Shown here piece by piece: positions 11,269-21,479 of a stretch of DNA of 64,000 nt; position 1 is the stretch's first letter; the number at the start of each line of letters is the position of its first letter. The stretch lies in NCBI GenBank assembly GCA_951640195.1, contig OX621170.1:1-64000 (forward strand), read 5' to 3'. The translations under genes were made by a program, and so were the position numbers. Below the pieces are notes generated by a model. That model was given only the letters and a program-made list of their open reading frames with translations, was not told the origin of the DNA and searched no databases. This stretch comes from Porpolomopsis calyptriformis (lineage: Eukaryota; Basidiomycota; Agaricomycetes; Agaricales; Hygrophoraceae).

Positions 11269-11917
11269 GATAATGAACGTATGTGTGGGGGTCACGTGGG
11301 TATTTATTCGATTAAAGAGTTTGAAAGCTACAAAGACGATATGATTCTATCCAGGACTTGGATTAGATCATGTGCTATAAATGAATGCCATATTCTCAAG
11401 TTTGAGGGTGACAAAGAAGCCCTGACGTTTTCTTTGCCATTTGATTCATTCCACTACTCCTTCATCTGGTTGAAGGAGTTATAAATATTACGGTGAAAAC
11501 CATCATCCTCATTATAATTTATTGAAGTGAAGGATACAGATTGTGGAGGTGTGAGGTATACCGCTGAGGAAAGGTGGCTACAATGATCTGTAAGTCCCAT
11601 GGTAACTTGCAGCTGCTGTTCGCATGTAAAAAAACAAAAAACATCAAGAAACTTTCATTATCATCTTCGTCTTCATCTTCGTCTTCATCTTCCTTTCGAA
11701 TCGTGGAGGAATGGTAACACTGTTATCGGAGAATTGAGGCTGCCCCCCCTCTATCTCAGCTTGGATCTTGGATCAGTATCAGCTTGGTAAATTCATCTGA
11801 ATGAAATGCACCATGGGATCCCACTGGCTGATCATTATCAGCTGAAAGATTCATTGCTAGCTGTGAAATACTAAATGATCACAATGAGTGAATGTGAACC
11901 ATGTGTGTCTTACAGAC
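11269..11917. other. Promoter region of the JmjC gene
   Basis: About 650 bases with no gene. It holds a CTTCATCTTCGT-type trinucleotide tract around 11655-11700 and several copies of a GATCA/ATCAGCT theme between 11760 and 11860. No clear regulatory site was assigned. Confidence 0.4.
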
Positions 11918-12840
11918 CTACCCAAGATCAGCCTCATGGGTAGGTGATGATGTATTTACACCGTATCCATGGGAATCTGGGTTGATATTCTTCTCCTGAA
12001 CATCGTTAGCCCACTGTTGGGCTGTATTTTCATTGATGCCAGTAGCAAAGAGAAGCATATAGCATTAGAGCATCCCTAAGCCAAGATGTTGATTTCATTT
12101 ACTCTCACCGTTAACTCCAAGGAACAAAGCAAGCGCACAGGTCACAGAGTGCCCTCTGTCAAACCGGGGAGGTTTCGTGTGTGATTCTAGCTGCTGGAGA
12201 CATAGCTGGAACCCCCTGCTTAGCCAGTTTGTATGGGTTTCGAATAAAGTATGCCATTCTATGTAGTTTGAATTGGAAAGCATGATGAGATAAGGGAAGC
12301 TTGTGTATGCAGAAGCTGCCTCTTACGGTATAAGGTTGGGTCTTCATGGGTGTATGGAGTCCACCCATTTGCCTTGCATTTCTGAAGGTACTCCCGTCTG
12401 CCGAAGAAAGAGTGGCCAAAAAAGTGATTCATTCTAACTGCCCACGGTATTGTCGTTTTAGGTTGGAAGCTAGAGCCAAAGCTGCCATGGTTTTGTGATA
12501 ACTCAACCCAGAGATCAGACCTGAGCCTTTCCAGGTAACGTGTGATACGATTTGCACTGGGATGAGGGTTAGCAACATTCGCCCAGTATTCAAGGTCAAG
12601 AAGAGCGATCTGAAGTGTGGTCGATAGAGGGAGAGTGTAGTGTCGATGTTTGTTTCTGCTTTTGCAAAAAGCATGTAAAATGATCTGCTTTTGCTGGTTC
12701 AATTTGAGGGTCAAGTCAGGTTGTGTGAAAGGGTGGCTGATTTCCTCAAAGAGCCAGATGGTGTCGCTTGGTGGAACAGGAGAGCGATCGTTCGACCACC
12801 GATTATTATCCGCATCCAAGCATCGAGAAGAACACATCAT
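11918..12840 (-). CDS. WAVR-HxFGHS domain protein, short paralogue
   Basis: Three exons (12840-12327, 12258-12109, 12021-11918) give 255 residues in phase. Exon 1 is 514 bases, exactly as in the plus-strand paralogue at 6824, which fixes the ATG at 12840 rather than the in-frame ATG at 12906. It carries P-W-A-V-R-x-x-H-F-F-G-H-S, then a Cys, G-W-T-P-Y and D-P-T-L-Y-R, and the same phase-1 intron directly after that block. The protein ends soon after the second helical exon, so it is essentially the shared domain alone, without JmjC or a basic tail. It lies immediately upstream of the JmjC paralogue on the same strand, consistent with tandem duplication. Function unknown. Confidence 0.7.
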
Positions 12841-13431
12841 TTGGTTCCAAGGGTAGTTACATTTGGGGGTGGGTGGATAACTGCATGAAAACAAGATAAT
12901 CAGCATAAAATTTATCTAGATGTGGTGAAAAAATAAGCATTCATTCAATCGCATGCGTATAGCCATTGTGGTGCTGGAAGTAGTTTCGTGTGTGAGTCAC
13001 AGCTCTTGATCACTACTTAGGCTCCTCACACATCACTTCATAGCACATCACTTCATAAGTACATAACAGCTAGTTGATATTCACGCATACACAGACAAGA
13101 TAGCTGGGAGTTAATCAATACAGTATCAAAGCAACTTGATATGTTATGCGTGACATCACATTTGCATACCAAAATGGGATGGGAGTGGCGCATGTGAACT
13201 TGCTAATTTACACCTGCACACAGCTCAACATGTCTACACAGGTTTAGCACAAATCGTATGTAGTAGACTTATATAGTAACTAGCTTGGAATGCAGCAATA
13301 CAAGTTGATTAATATTTGTGGAAAGTTTGATGCGACATGCATGCAGCGTAATAGATGCTAATTCAGTAATTTTATCAAGACCATAACCTCCATGATGGTC
13401 TGTAGTTAAGCTTTCTGTCTCCATAGAGAAC
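12841..13431. other. Intergenic region with a short direct repeat
   Basis: About 590 bases between the start of the short paralogue and the stop of the sirtuin. It contains two adjacent copies of CACATCACTTCATA at 13029-13042 and 13044-13057. No gene was seen. Confidence 0.45.
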
Positions 13432-14525
13432 CTAAACCTGAGTGTGGTTGCTTTCGAGCATTTCACCTGACGCAATCATCTCCTCCATCCTTTTCAATGC
13501 CAACCGTGCAAACTCTTCACAGTCCATGTCTATCCAAGCGTCGAATATACCAGCCCACGTAGCTGTGTTTGTAAAGGTATTATTGAGATATATAACTTGA
13601 GGCGATGCTTGTAAACTGGATTTGGGGGAATTTTTTGCTAAGATTCTAGCGGACTGCTTGATAAAGTCAGTAGTACCCTTCACTTTCAAGCTAGTGCCAA
13701 CCACAAGGAGAAGATCTAGTTGGCGACTGGGGGTGGTAGTTAACCCAAGATCATTTTGCTGCACGTTTGCTATTTCTTCTCCTCGAGGATGTGGTTCTCC
13801 GTAAAGAATGATATTGGGTCGGAGTCGAGGCACAGTCGTTCTGCGTTTGCCCTGCTCTACCCTCTTTTCCATATTGATTTGACATTCAGTGCATTCTGGT
13901 AGTTGGCCCTCTTTCAAAGAGGGGTAGTATGGTTCGAGGATAAAAATGGAGGAGCAGCCAGGGCATCGTAGTTCCTCTAGGGATCCATGCAATGGAATGC
14001 ATCGGGCTGGTCCATCACTGGGGTGAATTTCTGAGGACATATGTAACCCAGCCTTGAGCTCCAAACCATCAATATTTTGAGTGTAAACACGGAGTAACAC
14101 TCCTTGGAGGTCTAGAGCACGAAGGAAATGGTGGAAGGCAGTGGGTTGTGCGATCGCCGCTTTCTCAGCAAGGGTGGCAATGAGCTGACAATGCAGTGAT
14201 TGTTGCTTTTGGGTCTAGAACATTAACTTGGTCAACTAATCCTCACTTGAACATATATTTCTCACTACGAGGGATGAGCTAGTAAGCAGATCAGTCAGGT
14301 TGACTCCGGTAAATCCAGATAGTGCGTTGCCAGTATATAAGCCGTCTGGTCCTCTAAAACATGGAATACCTGCAGCCACGGATATTCCTGCTCCTAGAGA
14401 GTAGGTAAGTATTTGAATGAAACATGATGATGGGTCGATTTACCACAGAGCACGACGATTCTCTTTGCTTTCAGTATTCCATCCATTAGATCTGTTGCAC
14501 TTTGTTTTATAGTGGAGGGGAACAT
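13432..14525 (-). CDS. Sirtuin (Sir2-family NAD-dependent deacylase)
   Basis: Three exons (14525-14444, 14393-14266, 14214-13432) close in phase to 330 residues, normal for a small sirtuin catalytic core. Visible family motifs in order: G-A-G-I-S, spliced across intron 1; A-G-I-P-C-F-R-G; Q-P-T-A-F-H-H-F-L; T-Q-N-I-D-G-L; catalytic His in P-L-H-G-S; a C-x2-C ... C-x2-C zinc ribbon (C-P-G-C and C-T-E-C); N-I-I-L-Y-G-E; and V-V-G-T-S-L-K-V. Sirtuins remove acyl groups from lysines using NAD+. The usual Asp of G-I-P-D-F-R is Cys here. The stop lies downstream of a BAH-PHD gene ending only 72 bases before this start, on the same strand. Nuclear or mitochondrial action cannot be decided. Confidence 0.9.
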
Positions 14526-14597
14526 AATAGCTGAGTTTTTAGCAGTAACACGGTGAAGGATAGTAGGTATTAGATAAGCTAGAAGAATGGTAAGGTA

Positions 14598-15963
14598 TCA
14601 AATAAGCAAATCTGAGCTACACCGAGGGCAAGTATAGTATGTTTGGTCTGTAACGACTAATGGCTCATAAGAGTCTGTGTTATCTATGCCGAATTCTGCC
14701 TCAAGCCAGTTTTCCCAGTCAGTGTCTATCATATTTAACCGAGACTCCTCAATGAGGTGAGCAGCTATCCATCCAGAGGCTTGGACGACACTGCGTTCCT
14801 GTGAAGAAAGCAACTTTCTAGCCTTGTTCACGATCCTAATATTTCCGGCTGTAAAATAAGTGAGACCTCCCCTAGCTGTGGGTTGGAAAGCAACTTGAAG
14901 TATAATTTTTGGGGTGTCGGCAAACTTCTCTATAGCATAGAGATTGTTAAGATACTGCTGCTGGGTAATGTTGGCAGGGGTTCCTAGGCAAGTAAGATGG
15001 GACCATCTTTTGCAGGACCAGCAGTAGCGTTGTTCCTCTGTATCGGGGGACCAAAGTGAATAACAGTGAGTTGCGCCACATATTTCTGGCTCGCCCTACC
15101 ACCCAATAGATTACTACAGGGTATATGTTTAGTTCAATGAATGCACCTTCAATGCCTGCCTATGCCCATCCCAGAAGTATCTAATAGAAATTTTAGTATA
15201 ATAGATGGGTTGGTATTATCGTCAAGCTTACCGCATGTAATACGCGGTTACTGGAGGTTGATCTTCAATCTGATTTTTAATAATAACAATGTCGATTGTA
15301 TCTACAGTTTAATTTTCAGTTCAGTTCAGTTCATTCTTTTATATCTGCTTCTCGATATAATAACCCTCACCTTCCAAGGCTTGCGCATCAATGATATCTG
15401 TAGAATCAGAGCCACACAGCTCTTGCTTTCCAAATGTGTTTATATACCTGTCAAGAGTAAGAAGAACATAGAGTGACAGGAGAAGGAGTAGGTTTTGAGA
15501 TGCAACCTTTTAGTATCAGCCTTAACATCACTTCTCTCCAACAACTGCTTGGCTGTATACATCCATGAAACCTTAGCAAGATACTTGTTCTAAAGCACAT
15601 TGTCAACATTGGGTAGGGTAGCTTGAGCAGGTGTATCACCTTAGTAGTTTTTCTTATTTGTAGGATCAAACCTTTCCAGTAGTCGTCCATTATAATATTA
15701 TTTTCTTCCTTTGCATGGAGGCCAAGGTGACGGATGAGGCAGCTGTGTTTGAGGGAAATAATCAAATGACTACTATTCAAGCATTATCGATAAACACTTA
15801 CAAGTCATTCTTAACGAATTTGCAAGGAGAGCCTATAAAGTTTTGATTCGGAACAAATAGAACAAGGCATAGGTGATATCTCACCATCATTTGGATTAGG
15901 AACCTCGAGGTATTCTACGACTTTTGCAGATTTCCATTGTTTTTCCTCGGTTGTAGGTGCCAT
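14598..15963 (-). CDS. BAH-domain protein with split PHD-like zinc finger
   Basis: Eight exons (15963-15885, 15832-15802, 15742-15640, 15589-15507, 15447-15371, 15301-15232, 15180-15147, 15095-14598) close in phase to 324 residues. Residues about 37-158 look like a BAH module: D-Y-W-K-G-L-I-L-Q-I-R, V-S-W-M-Y-T-A-K-Q-L-L, Y-I-N-T-F-G-K-Q-E-L and D-I-I-D-A-Q-A-L-E. From residue 160 comes a PHD-like set of ligands: C-G-A-T-H-C, then Y-C-W-S-C-K-R-W-S-H-L-T-C, with the closing T-C-P-R-C almost at the C-terminus after ~119 residues. BAH and PHD modules read histone tails, so a chromatin-reader role is inferred. It shares a 129 bp divergent promoter with the giant gene at 16093 and sits 72 bp upstream of the sirtuin. 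Confidence 0.8.
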
Positions 15964-16092
15964 AATAATAAATCTACGGACCAATGTTGATTATTCGTAT
16001 TATATTCCCACAGCTATATATATGTCACGTGAATGTAGATACACTTTGTCTCGACTATTGTACAAACATAGCTCTCGATCTTAACCTCCAAT
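15964..16092. promoter_or_regulatory. 129 bp divergent promoter, BAH-PHD / giant protein
   Basis: The only sequence between the two divergent start codons (minus-strand ATG at 15963, plus-strand ATG at 16093). It is AT-rich with TATATATA-like sequence near 16014-16022. Shared control of the two genes is inferred. Confidence 0.5.
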
Positions 16093-19000
16093 ATGGCAAA
16101 CCAGGCAAATGAAGGTGCAGATTATGACAGTGATATAGATAGGATCATAGCTATGTCCTCACTAGCCAAGGTAAGCCTATCCCTAGTAGTTATGTATCTA
16201 ATTCGATTCACACAATTAAATCATTACGAGGCTAATAAAACCATAATAAACCAGGAAGGGGATTCGACTTCTAGTGGTTCAGATGATAGTGATATACGTA
16301 ATATCCTGAATATGCCTTGTGCAGAGAAGATGCCAATGCCAATACCGATGCTAGGAGAAAAACATATGCCTTCCAAAAAACATATATTAATCAACAAAAA
16401 GCCAGTATACTCAGTAAGTGTATATCTGTTTTCAAGGTTAAAGTGCTCACATTATTACAGACAACGTTAATTAGCCTAAATCATCTTAACATCCAGAATT
16501 CGGATCAGCAATATATATCGATACCTCCATTGGCTCCCTTAGGTCCCCAGCCAGGTCCTTCAAGGGTCCAAAACGCAATAAGTAGAAAGGATAATGACGC
16601 TGTATGTCTCAATTAACCTATGACAATAATAACTTACATTTATTTATTTTCCAGGTGGCGAAAGCATGGTATGTATTTTAAGAGAAATCATAAGATACTT
16701 GCGTATTAATACTGGTTAGGTTTAGTGATTATAGCTCTCCTTCAGAGCCTTCGGTGGATATTAGAAGGAACAACTCGCGATTTGAAACCAGACACCGGTG
16801 AATAAATCTATCATTCGAAATGTTAGGTTAAATACTAAACTTTTAGAAGCTCAACAAGCCGATCATCGTCGCCAGCTAGCAATAACGGATCAGATTTCAT
16901 TGGATCCAGTGAAAGTGACAGCGCTCATTCTCATTTACTAGCAAAAAATGCCATTCGATTGAATCTACCACGATCTGAGCAAGAGCTTTTTATAGGTATG
17001 TTCTTATATTATTGGTGGTGATTAGACTCATTAAGGATATTAGACACGAAGCTAGCAGATCCAAGGATATGGGCTTCAGCTTGTCAATCATTGGGATCTG
17101 CTAAGCCTGGAAACCACCTGGATCACGCGGTCATAGAAATTTACCTTTTGAAATCATGGTATATGTCCATTCAACCCCAGATGCCATCTCAGAGATATTC
17201 CTACTATCTAGACTCGGAAACGGTGAGCAGGGTAATAAGAGAAGAAGAAGACATCCTGTCTACCGAAATCCATAAAACTCTCCTTCTTCCACCTCACGTT
17301 GCTATCCCGAAAAAGCCTGTGTTATTTTTCCCTCCACTATCATGGCAATCTTCTGCAACCCAAAGGCTAGCTTTATTTGATTACCAGCAGGAGAAGGTTC
17401 TTGTTTTTAGCCATGGAGCTCCACTCGAAACCAATATGTACTCAGATTGGACGGAGTGGAATGGCAACTACTATTGGAGGGCTATTGCTAATGTGTTTGG
17501 GTGGATCCTGGGTAGTGAGTTGGATGAGCGAGGTCCCCAAGTAATCGAACCGAATTGGAATACGGTGAAAATCTCGTTTCTATACAGAAGAAGCATATTC
17601 ATATACATATTTCAACAGAGTGAGGCCGACACTGGTTCCTGGATGGCATCGCTTTGCCAAGAAATCTTTGATAATGGTTGGATGTATTCCACAGACATTA
17701 ACCAACACCCACTTGCACCCAAATTGCAATGTGTTCATGCGATGCGAGAGAGAATATTTCTCACTGCGCTTCAAACTGTACAAAAATCATATGACTTCTG
17801 GAACAAGACTCAGACCCTGCTTCGGTATTCCATGGAACCCAATTCTGAGGTTGTGAATGATATGAAGGCTGGGCTTTTAAAATTCAAGCGTTTCGAGGTA
17901 ATAGCACTTGCGCTTGCAACTGCTCGTATGAAGTGTGAGTATTATCTCATTCCGATTACCTGTGATAATCAATCTAAAGAGGCTACCTATATTAATCAAC
18001 TAGGCCATCTTCTGGATAGTCACGACAAGGATGGCAATGCCAGCAATGACGACAACAATCACAATGATGATGACAATGACAATGACAATGATGACAACGA
18101 TGATGATTCCATTGTAATCAACCTACCACCTCAGCCTTCCAGAAGGTCTCTACCTGAAATCCAACTTCCAGAGGTTGAGCTAAATGGGAATGGGGGTGAA
18201 GAAGCATTAGCAACAAGCGTTGATGAGCGGCCTTTTGATGACTACGAATCAGCTATGTTGGTTTGCTCCGAGGATCAAGCTGATATCATTCCAAACACGT
18301 GGACCTTTGACACCAATGGAATGCTTGTATTGGGCAAGCACTGGAGTATCTGGAGGGATAGAGGCTATAGGTTGCAGGCCGATTTTTTCTCTATGTTCAA
18401 TAACCAGGAACCGGTTCTCCTCAATGACCACCTTCTTCCACACTGGGATTCAAGTGATCAAGCAAGTGGATGTTTACCATCATCTCCAGTTGCATACCCA
18501 TCCTCGTTATCTTCTCATTCTTCTGAGGTGCTGAATTCCCTACCAGCTATGGACAACCCAGATGTGACTGTGATGGGTGCTCAGGATATGTTGGATGAGG
18601 CGGGAGGGGTGGAAGGGACATCAGAGAGCCAGGGTGTGTTTGTAAAAGGTAAAGCACGCAACAACAAATTCATCTACTTCGACTTGGAGAAGGATAGAGT
18701 AAACCTGGACGATGAAGAAGTGTCAGTGTCGGTGGATATCGACAGCGTCATATGGGTCACGCATAAACCACAGTTCATTGGTCCAATCAATATTCACCTT
18801 CTTCCACTGTTAGACGACAAACCTCCATTCTCTATCAACAATCATGTCTATGTCCAGGTTCTACAACCACCTACCACTCGAAATCCTAGGCAGAGGTCTA
18901 AAAGGTATCCACTTAGTGCCTTGCCACATACCCATTTCGGGCAGATGGGTCAAGGATCAGGCCAATTTAACACCTACGTCTTCTTCCCTTGTATGATTAG

Positions 19001-21460
19001 GAAAGACCCAGGAACGCATAGAATGACTACTCTGATGCCAAGGGAGGTACAGGAGTTGTGGTTCTCACAAGTGATCATGCCTGCTCTGCCAGTGGTTTTA
19101 GCCAACTACACCGGAATTATGGAGTATCTTCCTACAAGCGTCAGTAATCTCCAATGGAAAATAGGGACAAGACGTACGACCAAGACCATTCCCCTCACAC
19201 CTGAAGCATTTTCTTCCATGCGAACCACTCTCTGCGACATCATAAATAACCAGCCCGATCTCCTAGGCCGATTCGGGTCCTTTTTCTTTGTTGTAGATGC
19301 TCGAGGTATCAAACTGCTCTCTAAGCAGCACCACCCAACCGAGAATATATATCAGGCACTCTGTTCGATGATTCCTAACATGGACTGGGATTATATGAAG
19401 GACCGATCGCATGGAGAACTCTTGCTTGATCTTGGGATTTCATACCATCCTCCTTCTAGGGAGGATCAGGAGCCATTGGTAGGGCTGTGGAGGTTAGATA
19501 GGATCGACGACTCGTACGACCTTATGGGGATGAAAAAAGGAATGACCCATTATACTGCCATGTTTGGAGCTTATGGAGGGAGACAGGCTGAAACCAAGTT
19601 GAAGAAAAGTCGGCTTGTACACCTTTGCTTCCGATCCAGCTACAACCTTTGCTTTGAGGTGGTGCGACTTCCTGGCCAAACGAACTACCTATGTGATGAC
19701 TGTGATGCAGTCAAGACAAATGACCGATTCATGACTAGCTGTGATCACTGGAAAAAGCTGTTTCAATCTTCTCAAATCCAGTCATTCGGCGTTAGAGAAG
19801 AAGTTAGAGGGAGTGGGTTAGCCATTATAAAGCTTCTTGATGTAGCATCTGAAAAGGTAAGCAGCGAAATAACTGCAAACTAGAAATGTCTAATGATTGC
19901 CAGGCACAAGACTATATGTCATCTGACCCTATCATTTGGATCAAGTCGAGCCTCTTTTTCAAGTTGTTGGCAAGAAGGCTAGCAGAGTTTCAAAACGTCC
20001 AACTACACCTTTCACGAAATCGACCAAGCAACTATGGAATGATGGCTACGCTTATCATCCACCTGATTAAGCACACCATGGTCACGCCAAGGATAAAGCA
20101 CACATTCTTGAATGATGTGTTGCGAGACCTTCGTTTCAGTTCGATAATGTGGAGGTTCGGAATGTTCTTTCTTCACGACCTCAAGTTGAAGAAAGGAGTG
20201 CTATCTCTAAGAGAACTACCGGAGGAGGATCCAGCTGAGGTTATCCAAGCGTATGGACAGTCCTTGAAGAAGCCACAGGCAACTCAAGCCAACCAGCCAT
20301 ATCACCTTATTCAAATGTATCAGCAAGATGCGTGCCCTTGGGGTCCCGATCCATCTTGGTCAAGAATTCAGAAACTGTTGGAAACCGAGCCAGAGATTTT
20401 CCTTAGGGAATGGAGGTTGGATGATGACTGGGAAGCTCCTGAACTGCTTTACACGAAGCTGTTGTTTGTTGAGTTCACGCATCAGCTGTGGCTAAGTCTG
20501 GCAGAGCAGTTTGCATCAGCAGGTGTTTTACCCAAGCCAACCACAGTTCAGGAAGCAATGGAGACTTGGACGGTACCTGCGATTCAGCATATCATAGGCA
20601 TTGACCGTTGCCGATTCCTTCCTTCGAGCTGTGGCCTTAAAGGAAAGCTTCCTTTGAGTCACTCCCGTGATCTATCATTTTCAGCACGTCGGGCAACCTT
20701 CTTCCCTGAACAAACTATCCAGATCCCAGAGAATTCAGTCTGGAAACCATACACCAAGCCTGGAGGATATATCTCCACTTACCACCAATATCTTGTGGAT
20801 TGGGATATGGATGAAGGTGATCAGCTCTGCCGTGAATTGGACAACATATTTGGCCAGTTACAATGCCTTCCTGTAGGTGGCCTATCGAATAAAAAGGGGA
20901 AACAAGTCATATGGGGGATGAAATCAGGCAAGATCAACTTTATTTCGAATTCAAAGTTCTATCGGATTGAAGAAATTGGGAAAGAGGTGGCTGCGCGTCC
21001 ACGAACTCAGGTCCTAAAAAGGCCTCATGCTTCAAAGAATATACTTCAGAGACGACTAGATGAAACCTTGGGGAGATCGATAAAACCACCTATTCGGAGC
21101 CGAAAGTCTGCCAAAATCTACCAAAAACGAAAGCCTCCTGTGAGACGGAAAGCAGACAACAATCCTTCAGGTTCAGAGAGCGGGAAAGAGCAACAGGTTA
21201 GGGTTACTCGCTCAAAGGCCAAGGCTGCCCAGAAAGACGAGGGAAGAAAGGGGGTGAGTGGTGTGCGGATAACTCGGTCAAGAATGAACGCTGCTAGGAA
21301 AGATGCGGAGAGAGAAGATTCAGGTTCAGGAAGACATATAGTAGGTAGATCTCAGTCAAGAGTCAAGGCTGCTAGGGAACGGGCAGATTTAGAGTCTGAT
21401 TCCGATTCCGATTCATTAGAGTACACAGATGAGCCAGGATCAGAGCAATCTAGTAGCTAA
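16093..21460 (+). CDS. Giant uncharacterised protein, up to 1,662 residues
   Basis: Eight exons close in phase: 16093-16170, 16255-16413, 16461-16601, 16655-16668, 16720-16797, 16847-16995, 17044-19856, 19904-21460. Exon 4 is a 14 bp micro-exon. In-frame segments at about 17563-17616 (54 bp) and 17937-18005 (69 bp) start with GT and end with AG and could also be introns. Residues 1-200 are Ser/Asp-rich and disordered. A large globular region follows, broken by an Asn/Asp tract (about 540-562). Near residue 1090 is a zinc-type cluster, C-x2-C-x12-C-x-H. The tail (about 1570-1662) repeats T-R-S-K-A-K-A-A-Q-K-D three times in diverged form, then an acidic Ser/Asp end. I recognise no known enzyme domain and none of the standard transposase motifs. 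Its neighbours suggest nuclear or chromatin work; this is inference. Confidence 0.8.
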
Positions 21461-21479
21461 TGTATCGATTTGAAGATTA

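Noticed and set aside
11655..11700. CTTCATCTTCGT tract as a regulatory array
   Set aside because: Simple trinucleotide repeat with no further support.
13029..13057. Two CACATCACTTCATA copies as an operator
   Set aside because: Only two copies and no symmetry; more likely a small slippage duplication.
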